This document shows positions 8,802-18,029 of a DNA stretch of 38,478 bases, one piece after another; positions within the stretch are counted from its first letter, which is position 1; the number at the start of each line of letters is the position of its first letter. Where the stretch lies: NCBI GenBank assembly GCA_023248815.1, contig JAHFDV010000007.1, positions 1 through 38,478 of the forward strand, written 5' to 3'. A model generated the notes under the pieces. The model was not told the DNA's origin. It worked only from the letters and a program-made list of their open reading frames with translations, and ran no database searches. Made by a program: the position numbers and the translations under genes. Source of the stretch: Myxococcales bacterium (GTDB lineage Bacteria > Myxococcota_A > Polyangia > Polyangiales > Polyangiaceae).

Positions 8802-9830
8802 TCACCCGCGCTTGGCGAACTCTGCGAAACGCGCGACGTCGTCTTTCGAGCCGAGGACGAGCGACGTGCGCTGATGGAGCGCTTTGGGCTGCACGTCGAG
8901 CATGCGATTGATGCCGTCCGTCGCCGCGCCGCCCGCTTGCTCGAGGATGTAGGCCATGGGGTTCGCTTCGTAGAGCAAACGCAGCTTTCCTTTGCCGTTC
9001 TTCGCATCGGCGGGATACGCGAAGACGCCGCCCTTCAAAAGCGTGCGGTGTGCATCCAATACGAACGCGCCGCTGTAGCGGAGCCCATGCGATCCGAGCT
9101 CGGGATCGGGCGTGCGCATCGCATTGGCCCAGTCCTGAACGCCTTTGGCCCACGTGCTGTAGTTGCCCTCGTTGACCGAATACGTATTGCCGCGCGCGGG
9201 GCAGCGAATGTTCGGATGCGAGAGGAAGAACTCGCCGACGTTGGGATCGAGCGTGAAACCGTCGACCCCGTGTCCGGTCGAAAGGACGAAGGTCGTCGAG
9301 GGGCCATAGATCGTGTAACCCGCGCAGACGATCTCGCGGCCGGGACGAAGGGCCTCGTCGACGACGGGAAGGAGCTCACCGGGCTGGCGTCGCAAGATCG
9401 CAAAGATGGTGCCGATGCAGCCGTTCGTGTCGATGTTGCCCGAGCCGTCGAGCGGATCGAACAAGACGACGTACTTGCCAGCCGACCCTGGTACGCGCAC
9501 TTCGTCGAGCTCTTCGCTACCGATGATTCCGCAGTGGCCGCTGCGCTCGAGCGCTTCCACGAGAACGTCGTTGGCAAACTCGTCGAGCTTGAGCACGTCT
9601 TCGCCCTGAATGTTTTGCTTGCCCGTGTAGCCGAGCATGCCGGCGAGCCCTGCTGATCGCACGCGCGAGCTGATGATGCGGATGGCGAGCGAGATGTGAT
9701 TGAGAAGCGAAGTGAACTGCCCGGTGGCGCCGGGAGCGGCTTGCATTCCTGAGAGCACGTGCTCGCGAAGGGTCGTTCCGTAGACGGAAGAGGCGGGCGG
9801 AAAGATGGAGGAGTCGACCATGTCGTCCAT
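8802..9830 (-). CDS. fbp: Fructose-1,6-bisphosphatase class I
   Basis: LFDPLDGSGNIDTNGCIGTIFAI, GEDVLKLDEFAND and KLRLLYEANPMAYILEQAGGAATDG are class I FBPase motifs. Start chosen at MDDMVDSS; the ORF extends to 9917. Confidence 0.95.
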   Translation of the reverse strand: MDDMVDSSIFPPASSVYGTTLREHVLSGMQAAPGATGQFTSLLNHISLAIRIISSRVRSAGLAGMLGYTGKQNIQGEDVLKLDEFANDVLVEALERSGHCGIIGSEELDEVRVPGSAGKYVVLFDPLDGSGNIDTNGCIGTIFAILRRQPGELLPVVDEALRPGREIVCAGYTIYGPSTTFVLSTGHGVDGFTLDPNVGEFFLSHPNIRCPARGNTYSVNEGNYSTWAKGVQDWANAMRTPDPELGSHGLRYSGAFVLDAHRTLLKGGVFAYPADAKNGKGKLRLLYEANPMAYILEQAGGAATDGINRMLDVQPKALHQRTSLVLGSKDDVARFAEFAKRG

Positions 9831-10067
9831 CTTTACGATCGCCCGGGCCGGAAGGGCAGATTCTTTTTTTAGTGCTGAATGTGGAGGGAAATCGGGGTTC
9901 GGCGGTCCGCAAGGCATCGGCGGTCACGTACGCATGGGACTAAGGGAGGGATGGAATCTGCATGGAGAAGGCGCGTCGCGAAGTTCGAAGGCGGTACATG
10001 TGACGAACCCGCGTGCGTCTTGGATTGTTAAGAATCACGCGGTTTTTCGAGTGCTAACCCGAAGCAG

Positions 10068-10751
10068 ATGCGACTCCATGCACTTCTTCTCGTCCTAGCT
10101 TGCAGCGCCGTCACCATTCAATTCGGCTGCGCCGACGGCAACACTTCTTCTGCCGCACCCACCACGCCCGCCGACGACGACAGCGATGACGACTCCAACG
10201 ACGATGAATCGGACGACGACTCCGATCCCAAAACGAAGGATGCCGGAAAAGACGCGAAGGACATCTCGCCGGATGGCGGGACGAAGAAGGACGGAAGTGC
10301 CTCCGACTCCGGTGCGGACGCGCAGCCGCCCGTCACTCCGGGAGTGACGACGGGAATCACGTACACGATCGACGGAAAAACGGTCACCGATACGGGCGCG
10401 TACGGAAGGCGCGACAGCACTCAGTCGGGCAATCAGACGACGTACAACGGGCGCGTCATTGGATACGGAGGACCCGGAACGCTCGCGGCGGGCACGTTCA
10501 GCATGGTCATTCTGAACAGCGGCTTTCCCGTTCCGGTCGGCGACTACCCCTGCTCCAAGGCCGATCACATTCCCTCCATGACATCGGACGTCACCTTGGG
10601 ATCGTGGTCCACCGAGAGCGACAATAGTTGCATCGTCCACGTCACGTCGTCTTCGCCGACGCACTTTGCGGGGACGATCTCGGGAACGCTCATCAAGCTC
10701 GGCGGAAAAACTGCGCAAGCCTCTGCGTCCTTCGACTACCCGATTCCTTGA
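10068..10751 (+). CDS. Lipoprotein with acidic Asp/Ser-rich spacer
   Basis: MRLHALLLVLACSAVTIQFGCADG signal/lipobox followed by DDDSDDDSNDDESDDDSD low-complexity spacer. Confidence 0.65.
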   Translation: MRLHALLLVLACSAVTIQFGCADGNTSSAAPTTPADDDSDDDSNDDESDDDSDPKTKDAGKDAKDISPDGGTKKDGSASDSGADAQPPVTPGVTTGITYTIDGKTVTDTGAYGRRDSTQSGNQTTYNGRVIGYGGPGTLAAGTFSMVILNSGFPVPVGDYPCSKADHIPSMTSDVTLGSWSTESDNSCIVHVTSSSPTHFAGTISGTLIKLGGKTAQASASFDYPIP

Positions 10752-10953
10752 ACGCTCTTCGCTTCGCTAGGGCTTCGCGGAAGTCGGCGTCGCACCTTGC
10801 TGTCGTGCCGATGTTGCCCGCGAACGAAGGTTGCGGAGATGGCAGGAGGGCGCCCAGCGACCATTTGCGTTTCAGGTCGGCTGCGCCCTCGGTGGAACCG
10901 TAGCGTTCGACTACAAACTGCTGTGATGGTGTTGAGAATTTCCTGACCGACTA

Positions 10954-10986
10954 GGCGGGCGAACGAAACCTCACAGGTCGCCCGCC
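10954..10986. terminator. Hairpin between convergent genes, candidate bidirectional terminator
   Basis: Perfect 9-bp inverted repeat GGCGGGCGA...TCGCCCGCC with 15-nt loop; lies between the ends of the convergent 10068-10751 and 11010-11642 genes. Confidence 0.4.
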
Positions 10987-11009
10987 GTGCTCGGGCGCAC
11001 ACCGATTCC

Positions 11010-11642
11010 CTAAGGACGCGTTTGGAGCGAATTTTTCAGCTCCAAAAACGCCTTCGCGCGGTGGCTGATCCGGTTTTTCATGTCCATCTCGAGCTCCGCC
11101 ATGGTGCGCCCGTCGCCCTCTTCAGGAACGAAGAGCGGGTCATAGCCGAAGCCATTCTCTCCGCGCTCTTCGCGAAGCAGATGTCCTTCGCATGAGCCGC
11201 GGAAAAATTGCACGGGATCGCGCTCGCCGGTCCCGCGTTCGTTCGGGCCCTCGACGCTCGGCACGAGAAGCGCGAGCACGCAGCGAAATCGACCTCGGGG
11301 CGCTTCGTCTTTCACGTTCGAAAGTGCTCGAACGAGCGCGGCGCGATTGGTCGCATCTGTCGCGCCATCGCCCGAAAAACGTGCAGAGTACACCCCAGGC
11401 TGACCGCCCAGGGCGTCGACTTCCAAACCCGAATCGTCGGCGAGCGTCGCGAGGCCGGTCGCTGCGTGAACCGCGCGTGCCTTGATCTCGGCATTCGCCT
11501 CGAACGTGGCGCCGTCTTCGACGATGTCGAGATCGCGCCCGAGCACTTCTTTCATCGAGACGACTTCGACGCTCGTGTCTTTCAAGAGCTCGCGGAGCTC
11601 ACGGAGCTTTCCCTGATTCGTCGTCGCGACAACCAGCTTCAT
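11010..11642 (-). CDS. rdgB: Non-canonical purine NTP pyrophosphatase (RdgB/HAM1)
   Basis: MKLVVATTNQGKLRELRELL, ADDSGLEVDALGGQPGVYSARFSG, GFGYDPLFVPEEGDGRTMAEL, KNRISHRAKAF. Confidence 0.95.
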   Translation of the reverse strand: MKLVVATTNQGKLRELRELLKDTSVEVVSMKEVLGRDLDIVEDGATFEANAEIKARAVHAATGLATLADDSGLEVDALGGQPGVYSARFSGDGATDATNRAALVRALSNVKDEAPRGRFRCVLALLVPSVEGPNERGTGERDPVQFFRGSCEGHLLREERGENGFGYDPLFVPEEGDGRTMAELEMDMKNRISHRAKAFLELKNSLQTRP

Positions 11643-11658
11643 TGGTGCAGCGTCGCTT

Positions 11659-12417
11659 TCAGCTCTTCAAAAGGGAGTTGAAGTCGATGCCCGCCGCTTC
11701 GAGCGTACGACGCTGGGCGCGCACGAGCTCACCGACGCCCTTGTTCGCAAGGCTGATGAGCTCGTCGATGCGCGCGCGCGGGACGGGCTCGCCCTCGGCG
11801 GTGCCTTGCACTTCGATGATGCTCCCCGATTCGGTCGCCACGAGATTGAGATCGACCTCGGCCGTCGAATCCTCGACGTAGGGAAGATCGAGCACGGCGC
11901 TCCCGTCTTTCATGATGCCAGCGCTCACTGCGGCAACGGCTTCACGTAAGACGCCCGTCGTCACGAGTCCTTGCTTCTTGAGCTTGTCGACGGCGATCGC
12001 GAGGGCGACGAAGCCGCCCGTGACGGAGGCCGTGCGCGTTCCGCCGTCGGCTTCGATGACGTCACAGTCGACCGTGATTTGGCGCTCGCCAAGCTTCACG
12101 AGATCGACCGATGCGCGGAGAGCGCGGCCGATGAGTCGCTGAATCTCGTGCGTCCGTCCCGAGATGCTCTTGCTGCCGCGACCTTCGCGGCTCTCGCGTC
12201 GTGGCGCATTCGAGCGTGGATGCATCAGGTATTCGGCAGTGACCCAGCCTTTCCCTTTTCCTTCGAGAAACGGCGGCACCTTGAGATCGATCGAAGCCGA
12301 GCAGAGGACGACCGTGCCGCCGGCGCGATAGAGCACCGAGCCGTCGGCCGTGCGCTGGAAACCAACCTGCATCTCAACAGGACGAAGTGCATCGAACGCG
12401 CGGCCATCTTTTCGCAT
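11659..12417 (-). CDS. rph: Ribonuclease PH
   Basis: [108 protein letters not shown]. Confidence 0.96.
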   Translation of the reverse strand: MRKDGRAFDALRPVEMQVGFQRTADGSVLYRAGGTVVLCSASIDLKVPPFLEGKGKGWVTAEYLMHPRSNAPRRESREGRGSKSISGRTHEIQRLIGRALRASVDLVKLGERQITVDCDVIEADGGTRTASVTGGFVALAIAVDKLKKQGLVTTGVLREAVAAVSAGIMKDGSAVLDLPYVEDSTAEVDLNLVATESGSIIEVQGTAEGEPVPRARIDELISLANKGVGELVRAQRRTLEAAGIDFNSLLKS

Positions 12418-12500
12418 GCCCTCCCTTACCGTCTCGAGCGGGGATCCACAAGGAGGTGCCGGTGTCGTACTCGCGCGAAACAGGCCTTTTTCGCACGTGC

Positions 12501-14042
12501 CTACTTTGGCGAACGGAGAGGAGCGATTGGAAGCGAGAAACGAAAGATAGTGCCTTTGGGCGAGCGCGCTTCGCACGTGATCGAGCCACCGTGCTGCACG
12601 ATGATTTGCCGCGTGATGGCGAGGCCGAGGCCCGTCCCTTCGCCCTTCGTCGAAAAGAAGGGGTCGAAGATCTTGTCGCGTACGTCTTCTTCGATGCCAG
12701 CCCCTTCGTCTTCGACGGCGACGCTCACGCCCATTCCGTCTTTTCGCGCACGCACGAGAATCGTTCCACCTTCGGGCATCGCTTCACGCGCGTTGCGAAG
12801 GAGATTGAGCAACGCTTGGCGAAGCTGTCCTTCGTCGAAGAGCACTCCTGGGAGTCCGTCCTCGATCTCGAGCACGGCTTGCACTTTCGAGCGCGCGAGC
12901 TCGGGCTGCGCGAGGCGTACGACGTCGTGGAGCACGTCCGGGAGGTGATTCGTCTCGAGGCGAGGGGAGGGGAGCTTTGCGACGCGAAGGTATTCTTCCG
13001 AGAGCCGTTCGAGGCGATCGACCTCGCGTCCGATCGACTTCAAGAGCGAGCGCGCCTCTGCCTGTGGACCGGGCTTCTCGAGCTCGTCGGCGAGCAACTC
13101 GAGATTGAGCCCGATCGACGAAAGCGGGTTGCGAACTTCGTGAGTGACGTGCGCCGCCATCTTTCCGATCGCGGCGAAGCGCTCGTTCGAAAGCGCGTTG
13201 TCCTGAGCTGCGGCGAGACCACCCACCATCTTCTCGAACGCAAACGAGAGCTCTCCGAGCTCGTCACCAGACGCAATCGGCTCGAGCGGCACGAGATCGC
13301 CGCGAGCCACGGCGCGCGCGCGTTCGGTAATGCGCGAGAGCGGACGCAGCATTTTGCGCATGCGAAACGAGACGAAGAGCGCGACGACGAGTGAGAGAGT
13401 GGCGAGCGCAAAAAGCGCGAAGAGGCTACGGCGTTCGCGAATCGCAGCGTCTTTGCCCAGCGCGTCGATGAAGCGATTGAGAGCATCGGCGGTGAGACGA
13501 AGTTGATGATCGACATCCGATTCGACGGCTCCGAGGTCGATGATGATGCGATTGATGTCGTCCTTGTTGCCGTCGTTGATCGCGACGAAGAGCTCCCCGA
13601 AGAGCTCGTTGTCGTCGTCCGTGCGCGCCTCGGCAGCGGCGATGCCTTGGGCCAACGCAGAATTCGCTTCGGCGGCGCGCTCCCCCACGGCGCGTGTGAG
13701 ACCGCGTTCGATGGTGAGGCGCGTTTCCCGAAATCTCGAGCGACGCGCGCTCGTGAGCGTCTCGATGAGAATGCGCGTGGAGAGTGAGTTGCGCTCGTCG
13801 GGAATGCCGCCGACCAAGGTGGCGATCGTTGCATGCGTTGCGCGAAGTTGGGCGAGCTTCAGCGCGACCGGCACGAAGCCTTCCGTCACCTCGGCGCGAT
13901 CGCGCGAGGCTCTTCTTTGCGCGGAGACACTCCAGCCGACGGTTGCGGCGAACGCGACGAGTGTGACGACGAACGAAAGCAGGATGCGCGTCGAGAGGCT
14001 GCGGGTCGGCGCCTCTTCGATTCCACCGCGCGCCGTGTTCAT
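12501..14042 (-). CDS. Membrane sensor histidine kinase (periplasmic helical sensor, HAMP, HisKA, HATPase)
   Basis: Two TM segments, HAMP-like [19 protein letters not shown]-box [21 protein letters not shown]-box [13 protein letters not shown]-boxes [11 protein letters not shown] and [13 protein letters not shown] overlaps the upstream gene's stop. Confidence 0.93.
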   Translation of the reverse strand: MNTARGGIEEAPTRSLSTRILLSFVVTLVAFAATVGWSVSAQRRASRDRAEVTEGFVPVALKLAQLRATHATIATLVGGIPDERNSLSTRILIETLTSARRSRFRETRLTIERGLTRAVGERAAEANSALAQGIAAAEARTDDDNELFGELFVAINDGNKDDINRIIIDLGAVESDVDHQLRLTADALNRFIDALGKDAAIRERRSLFALFALATLSLVVALFVSFRMRKMLRPLSRITERARAVARGDLVPLEPIASGDELGELSFAFEKMVGGLAAAQDNALSNERFAAIGKMAAHVTHEVRNPLSSIGLNLELLADELEKPGPQAEARSLLKSIGREVDRLERLSEEYLRVAKLPSPRLETNHLPDVLHDVVRLAQPELARSKVQAVLEIEDGLPGVLFDEGQLRQALLNLLRNAREAMPEGGTILVRARKDGMGVSVAVEDEGAGIEEDVRDKIFDPFFSTKGEGTGLGLAITRQIIVQHGGSITCEARSPKGTIFRFSLPIAPLRSPK

Positions 14043-15202
14043 GCCATCGACCGCGCGATCCACGTGACGATGTCGTCGGCTTCTCGCTCTTTGCGAAACT
14101 GTCGCAAGCTCGATGCGCAGGCGGTGACGACGCGTTCTTCGCTCGGCACCTCTTCGAGACGAGCGCGCGCCATTCCTTGCGCAACCTGCGGAAGCGTCTT
14201 CGGCAAGAGGCCACCCGCACCCGAGCACCGGCCGTGCTCGTGATGATCGACGAACTCCGAGGGCGCTCGTCCCGTGATCCGCTGCAAGATCGCCCGCGGT
14301 TCTGCCGTCAGTCCGAGGCCGCGCGAGAGCTGACACGGATCGTGATACCGCAGCACGGGGGCGGGGAGCGTTTTCAAACGATGAAGCGATCGCGCGACTT
14401 CTCCGACGAGCGGGACGACCTCTGGCACCTCCACTCCGAGAGCCTTTGCATGGGTCGTGAGGGCCGTCGCGCATCCGGGGTCGACGACGAGGATGCGTTT
14501 GCCGCCCCAGCGTTGAACCGCGCGCTCGACGTGCGCTTTGAAGCCATCTTGATCGCCCGCGTGAAGGAGAGGGAGACCGCAACATCCTCCGGCAATCTTC
14601 GGTGCACGTCCGAGAAGTGCGCGCGTCACGTGCGCTGCGGCGCGCGCTTCTTCTTCGAGCTTGAGCGTGTAGCCGCAACCGATGAGAACGTCGGCTTCGG
14701 AAGGAGTCGAGGCAAACCCCGCACCTCCGAGTCTTGCAACGCTCTCGCGCGTGCGTTCTTCGTGCTCGGCGAAGTGCGCGATGGTTTCCTTTGCAGCGGC
14801 GGGCGCGACGCCCTTGTCGACATACGCGGCGCGCGAATCGAAGAGCGTCGTCGTGACGTCGTTCTTGTGATCACACGCTTCGCGACAACCGAAGCATCCC
14901 GTGCACGCGTACGACGCTTCGACGAAGGAAGCCTCGAGCGGCGCGTCTCCGAGCGCCGTGAAATAGGCCGAAGACATCTTTCCCCAAGGCGTGAGCGTTT
15001 CGCGCGGGAGCGCATCCGTCACGGGACATGCGCCGCGACACAGCTTGGGACAAAACGCGCACGTCTCGAGTGACGTGCGATCTTTCTCGAGGACGGGCAA
15101 TGCGCGGAAAGGTCGCGCGCCGGGCCGAGCGTTGGGACGCGACAAATCGCTCGCGGCAAGGTTCGCCGCGGCGTCTCGCGCGCGCTTCTCTCCTCGCGCC
15201 AT
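14039..15202 (-). CDS. (Fe-S)-binding CCG-domain oxidoreductase-like protein (heterodisulfide reductase/GlcF-like)
   Basis: CAFCPKLCRGACP and CTGCFGCREACDH 4Fe-4S motifs; CCG-type segments GGCCGLPLLHAGD and YHDPCQLSRGLG / HGRCSGAGGLLP. Confidence 0.85.
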   Translation of the reverse strand: MARGEKRARDAAANLAASDLSRPNARPGARPFRALPVLEKDRTSLETCAFCPKLCRGACPVTDALPRETLTPWGKMSSAYFTALGDAPLEASFVEASYACTGCFGCREACDHKNDVTTTLFDSRAAYVDKGVAPAAAKETIAHFAEHEERTRESVARLGGAGFASTPSEADVLIGCGYTLKLEEEARAAAHVTRALLGRAPKIAGGCCGLPLLHAGDQDGFKAHVERAVQRWGGKRILVVDPGCATALTTHAKALGVEVPEVVPLVGEVARSLHRLKTLPAPVLRYHDPCQLSRGLGLTAEPRAILQRITGRAPSEFVDHHEHGRCSGAGGLLPKTLPQVAQGMARARLEEVPSEERVVTACASSLRQFRKEREADDIVTWIARSMA

Positions 15203-15210
15203 CCGCGAGT

Positions 15211-15975
15211 TCAGCGATAGGTGAAGCGGATTTCGTGATCGCAGATCTTGAAGCTGTCGCCTTCGTTGATCTGCTTCCGCGCGACCCTTTGGCCGTTGAA
15301 TTCGATGCCGTTGGTCGAGCCCATGTCGACGAAGAAGTAGGCGCCGTTTTGATATTCGATCATCGCATGCTGACGCGAGACGTTAGGATCCTTCAACGTG
15401 TAGTCGCTCGACTGCTTGCCGCGACCGACGATGAAGCGGTCCTTGTCGACCGTGACCTTCTCGTTGTTGCAGATGAGGCTGAGCTGACCCGCCGGCTGTT
15501 GCGGCTGTGCGTTCGGAAAGCCGGGTGGCGGACGCGAAGGAACGGGCGGAGGCACGCTGCGACCGCGCGCCTGTTGCGAAGGCGAACGTGAGTCGTACCC
15601 GGGAGCAGGAGCGTTGGCGTAGTGACCACCGACGGGGGGCAGCGTCTGCGCAGCGGGTGGCATTGGCGCGGTCGGCCCGCGACTCGCAAGTGGCGGCGGC
15701 CCTCCGCGCGGGCGAGCGGGCGGCGGCGGAAGCACGCTTCCAATCGCGCGACGCGCGTTGTTCGCGGCGACGTTGGGCGGCGGAGCCGAGACACTGTTTC
15801 CAGGATACGGCGTGCGCGATCCGTAGCTGCGCTGTCGCGCGTACTGCTTCATCGACTCGTTGATGAGGTAGTCGACGCTGCACTCGAGCTCACGCGCCAT
15901 CTGCTCGAACGTGTCCCAAAGGACGTCGCGGCATTGAAACGTTCGCGCGCTCTTTCGATTCGGATCAGATGTCAT
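15211..15975 (-). CDS. FHA-domain protein with ribbon-helix-helix-like N-terminus and Pro-rich linker
   Basis: C-terminal FHA: FIVGRGKQSSDYTLKDPNVSRQHAMIEYQNGAYFFVDMGSTNGIEFNGQRV. N-terminus RTFQCRDVLWDTFEQMARELECSVDYLINESMKQYARQR is RHH-like. Confidence 0.88.
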   Translation of the reverse strand: MTSDPNRKSARTFQCRDVLWDTFEQMARELECSVDYLINESMKQYARQRSYGSRTPYPGNSVSAPPPNVAANNARRAIGSVLPPPPARPRGGPPPLASRGPTAPMPPAAQTLPPVGGHYANAPAPGYDSRSPSQQARGRSVPPPVPSRPPPGFPNAQPQQPAGQLSLICNNEKVTVDKDRFIVGRGKQSSDYTLKDPNVSRQHAMIEYQNGAYFFVDMGSTNGIEFNGQRVARKQINEGDSFKICDHEIRFTYR

Positions 15976-16058
15976 GGTGCGGCTGGCGAAAATGTATCGT
16001 TATCTCGAACAAACCACAAACTCATAGCGTGCACGAATCCAACACCTTTTCGAGGACC

Positions 16059-16131
16059 GGAGCTTCTCCTTTGATTCGCGGACGAGAGTTTCCTCTCCGG
16101 CCGGCTGCAAGCCCCCGCGAACGGAGTTCGC
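16059..16131 (-). other. Candidate structured 5' leader RNA of the FHA gene (three-way-junction-like fold plus competing hairpin)
   Basis: Minus-strand TTCGCGG...CCGCGAA (16075-16081/16115-16121) encloses GGCT-TGC-AGCC (16103-16113) and GAGAG-GAAA-CTCTC (16084-16097); GCGAAC-TCC-GTTCGC (16117-16131) shares one strand of the closing stem. Confidence 0.35.
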
Positions 16132-16145
16132 CCAACAAACACTGA

Positions 16146-16240
16146 GTAACGAGCGCAGACCCTTGGCGATTAGGCATCTCATTCGGCCTTCACCCACGTG
16201 AGGCCGCAATGAGGTGCCGTCGCCCTCTGGCGCTCGTTAC
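16146..16240. repeat. Long imperfect inverted repeat (~95 nt hairpin) with 11-bp perfect ends
   Basis: GTAACGAGCGC (16146-16156) / GCGCTCGTTAC (16230-16240), then GGCGA/TCGCC, GGCATCTCATT/AATGAGGTGCC, CGGCC/GGCCG and TCAC-CCAC-GTGA inside. Includes the stop codon of the 16237-17844 gene. Confidence 0.8.
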
Positions 16241-17844
16241 TTCGAGTTCATCGACGGCAATACGCAGTACTTCGCGAAGTCGCCGACGGTCACGATGTCC
16301 TTGGACTCGGATTCCGCGGGCTTTCCCTCTTTAGGAATGTCGCAGCTCCAGCCGCAATCGTCTTCTTTCGCGCACTTGGGAGCGGGCTCTTTCGCCCCGC
16401 CTTGCGCTTCGACGAGGCCGCTGTCGGCCTTCTTGCCCTTGTAGAAGTAGCCGAGCGCGACGAGCTTCGGCGTGCCTTCTTTTCCGTTCAAATACGGGAG
16501 GATAGCGTCGCGCGTCTTCGGTTCGCCGGGGCCGGAATCCATCGTTTGGATGGCGCCGCCGTAGGTGAAGAACTCGGTCATGCCCATCGCGCCGCCGCGA
16601 GGGAGATGCGCGAAGAACTCGGGCAAGCCCTTGGTCGTGATGCTCTTCAAAACCAGCGAACCGGCGATCCAGCGGACCTTCCACTTCTTCGCGTCGAAGA
16701 GTTTGTACATGCGCGGAACGACTTGGTCCTTCGGGAGCTCGCCGAGACGGGCGAACGCGAGATCGCGAACGCCATCGGGGGTCGAGTCGTCGGCCGCGAT
16801 CTCACTCAGCTTGTTGAGGAGATCGGTGTTGGTCTTGTCGACGTGGCCTTCGAGGGCCGCGAGCGCGTTCTTTCGGCGATCTTCGCTCGCTGCCTTGTTG
16901 GCGGCGACGCCCGTGAGGTAGTCGATGACGGGCTTTTGCGCGATCTTCTTCATCGCGCTGAAGATCTTGAAGAGCTCTTGGTCTTGATAGGCCTTCAGCT
17001 GGTTCTGAAGAGCTGCTTCGGGGACGTCTTTTCGCCCCTGCTTTTCGTTGGTCTCTTTGACCTCGGCCGTCTTCTTCTGAATCCACTGCGGCGAGTCGAT
17101 GCCCTTCGCGAGGGTGACGAGCTGATTGGCAGACTTGAGCTTGGTCTCGGGATCGCCGAGGTCCGAGACGAGCGCCGTGATGCGGTCGACCTTGGAGGAC
17201 TCTTCACGGATGAGCGGCGGAAGGCCGACGACGGCGGGGTTGCCGATCGCCTTGAACATCTGCTCGACGCTGTATTTCTGCGGCGCATCGAGGCGCGCGT
17301 CGAAGTCGGCGACGACCCAATTGACGATCGCTTGCTTCAAGCGCGTGCGGATCGCTTCGTTCGTCACGAGCGGCGGCTCGTTCGCGAGGATGGCGAACGC
17401 GGCGTCCTTCACGGGAACCGTCGGATCGCGATCCTTCGTGCCGTCCGCCTTCTTCTGTGGCGGCGCCTTTTTCATCTCGTCTTCGAGAAACGGCGTGAGC
17501 TTCTCGATCATGACCTTGCGCGTGCTGTCGGTCAGCGCGCTGAGGGCACCGGGCTTGTCTTGGTCGTCGGCGTCGTCGTGGAAGCCTTCGATGAGGACGG
17601 GAAGGGCGATGTTTTTGCCCGAGCGCGCCGGCATCTTGATGATCGACTCGAGCGCGTGGAGACGAAGCTCCTCCCCATATTTTTCGTGGGTCGCGACGGC
17701 ATAGAGCTTACGTGGCCCTTGCTGCGTTCGTTCCCAACGCTCCAAGTCTTTGTCACCGACGGCGCAGCCGCTCAGCGACAGCAGCATCGGCGCAGTTAGA
17801 AGGAGGGTCGTGAAGCGAAGGCGACGTGGGGTCGGCGTTCTCAT
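16237..17844 (-). CDS. Large lipoprotein with HEAT-like repeats
   Basis: MRTPTPRRLRFTTLLLTAPMLLSLSGCAVGDKD lipobox (LSGC); repeated alpha-helical segments (RLHALESIIKMPARSGKNIALPVLIEGF; KNALAALEGHVD; VRDLAFARLGELPKD). Start chosen at the MRTPTP methionine. Confidence 0.7.
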   Translation of the reverse strand: MRTPTPRRLRFTTLLLTAPMLLSLSGCAVGDKDLERWERTQQGPRKLYAVATHEKYGEELRLHALESIIKMPARSGKNIALPVLIEGFHDDADDQDKPGALSALTDSTRKVMIEKLTPFLEDEMKKAPPQKKADGTKDRDPTVPVKDAAFAILANEPPLVTNEAIRTRLKQAIVNWVVADFDARLDAPQKYSVEQMFKAIGNPAVVGLPPLIREESSKVDRITALVSDLGDPETKLKSANQLVTLAKGIDSPQWIQKKTAEVKETNEKQGRKDVPEAALQNQLKAYQDQELFKIFSAMKKIAQKPVIDYLTGVAANKAASEDRRKNALAALEGHVDKTNTDLLNKLSEIAADDSTPDGVRDLAFARLGELPKDQVVPRMYKLFDAKKWKVRWIAGSLVLKSITTKGLPEFFAHLPRGGAMGMTEFFTYGGAIQTMDSGPGEPKTRDAILPYLNGKEGTPKLVALGYFYKGKKADSGLVEAQGGAKEPAPKCAKEDDCGWSCDIPKEGKPAESESKDIVTVGDFAKYCVLPSMNSK

Positions 17845-18029
17845 GAGCGGCGGCGATGTTACCGGCTGAACCGCAAGGTGCCAAGTAGAGCGTTCTCCTT
17901 CCGAACGAGCCACCAGCGACCCTGCGGCACGAATCAGGTGTCCAGCGGTCGAAACTTGGCCGCACAAAGTCGACCGTCGTAGCGTCGCGCTCCAACTTTT
18001 CGTGCCCGCTCGAGCGCTCCCCCGCGCTT

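Noticed and set aside
9840-9877. GCCC...GGGC stem followed by a T-run as a plus-strand terminator
   Set aside because: No plus-strand gene ends upstream, and it lies in the fbp start region; stem is only 4 bp.
12387-13394. 335-aa plus-strand ORF across rph/histidine kinase
   Set aside because: Antisense to the conserved HATPase and HisKA region.
12501-14678. 725-aa version of the histidine kinase
   Set aside because: The extension upstream of the ATG at 14042 overlaps the Fe-S gene in another frame and has shadow-ORF composition.
16059-16240. 6S RNA, RNase P, SRP or known riboswitch identity for the structured intergenic region
   Set aside because: Searched by eye for GAGGAAAGUCCGGGC, the SRP loop motif and the c-di-GMP riboswitch core; none matched.
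16402-17799. 465-aa plus-strand ORF opposite the HEAT-like lipoprotein
   Set aside because: Antisense shadow ORF caused by high GC and codon bias; the opposite strand has a lipobox and coherent repeats.
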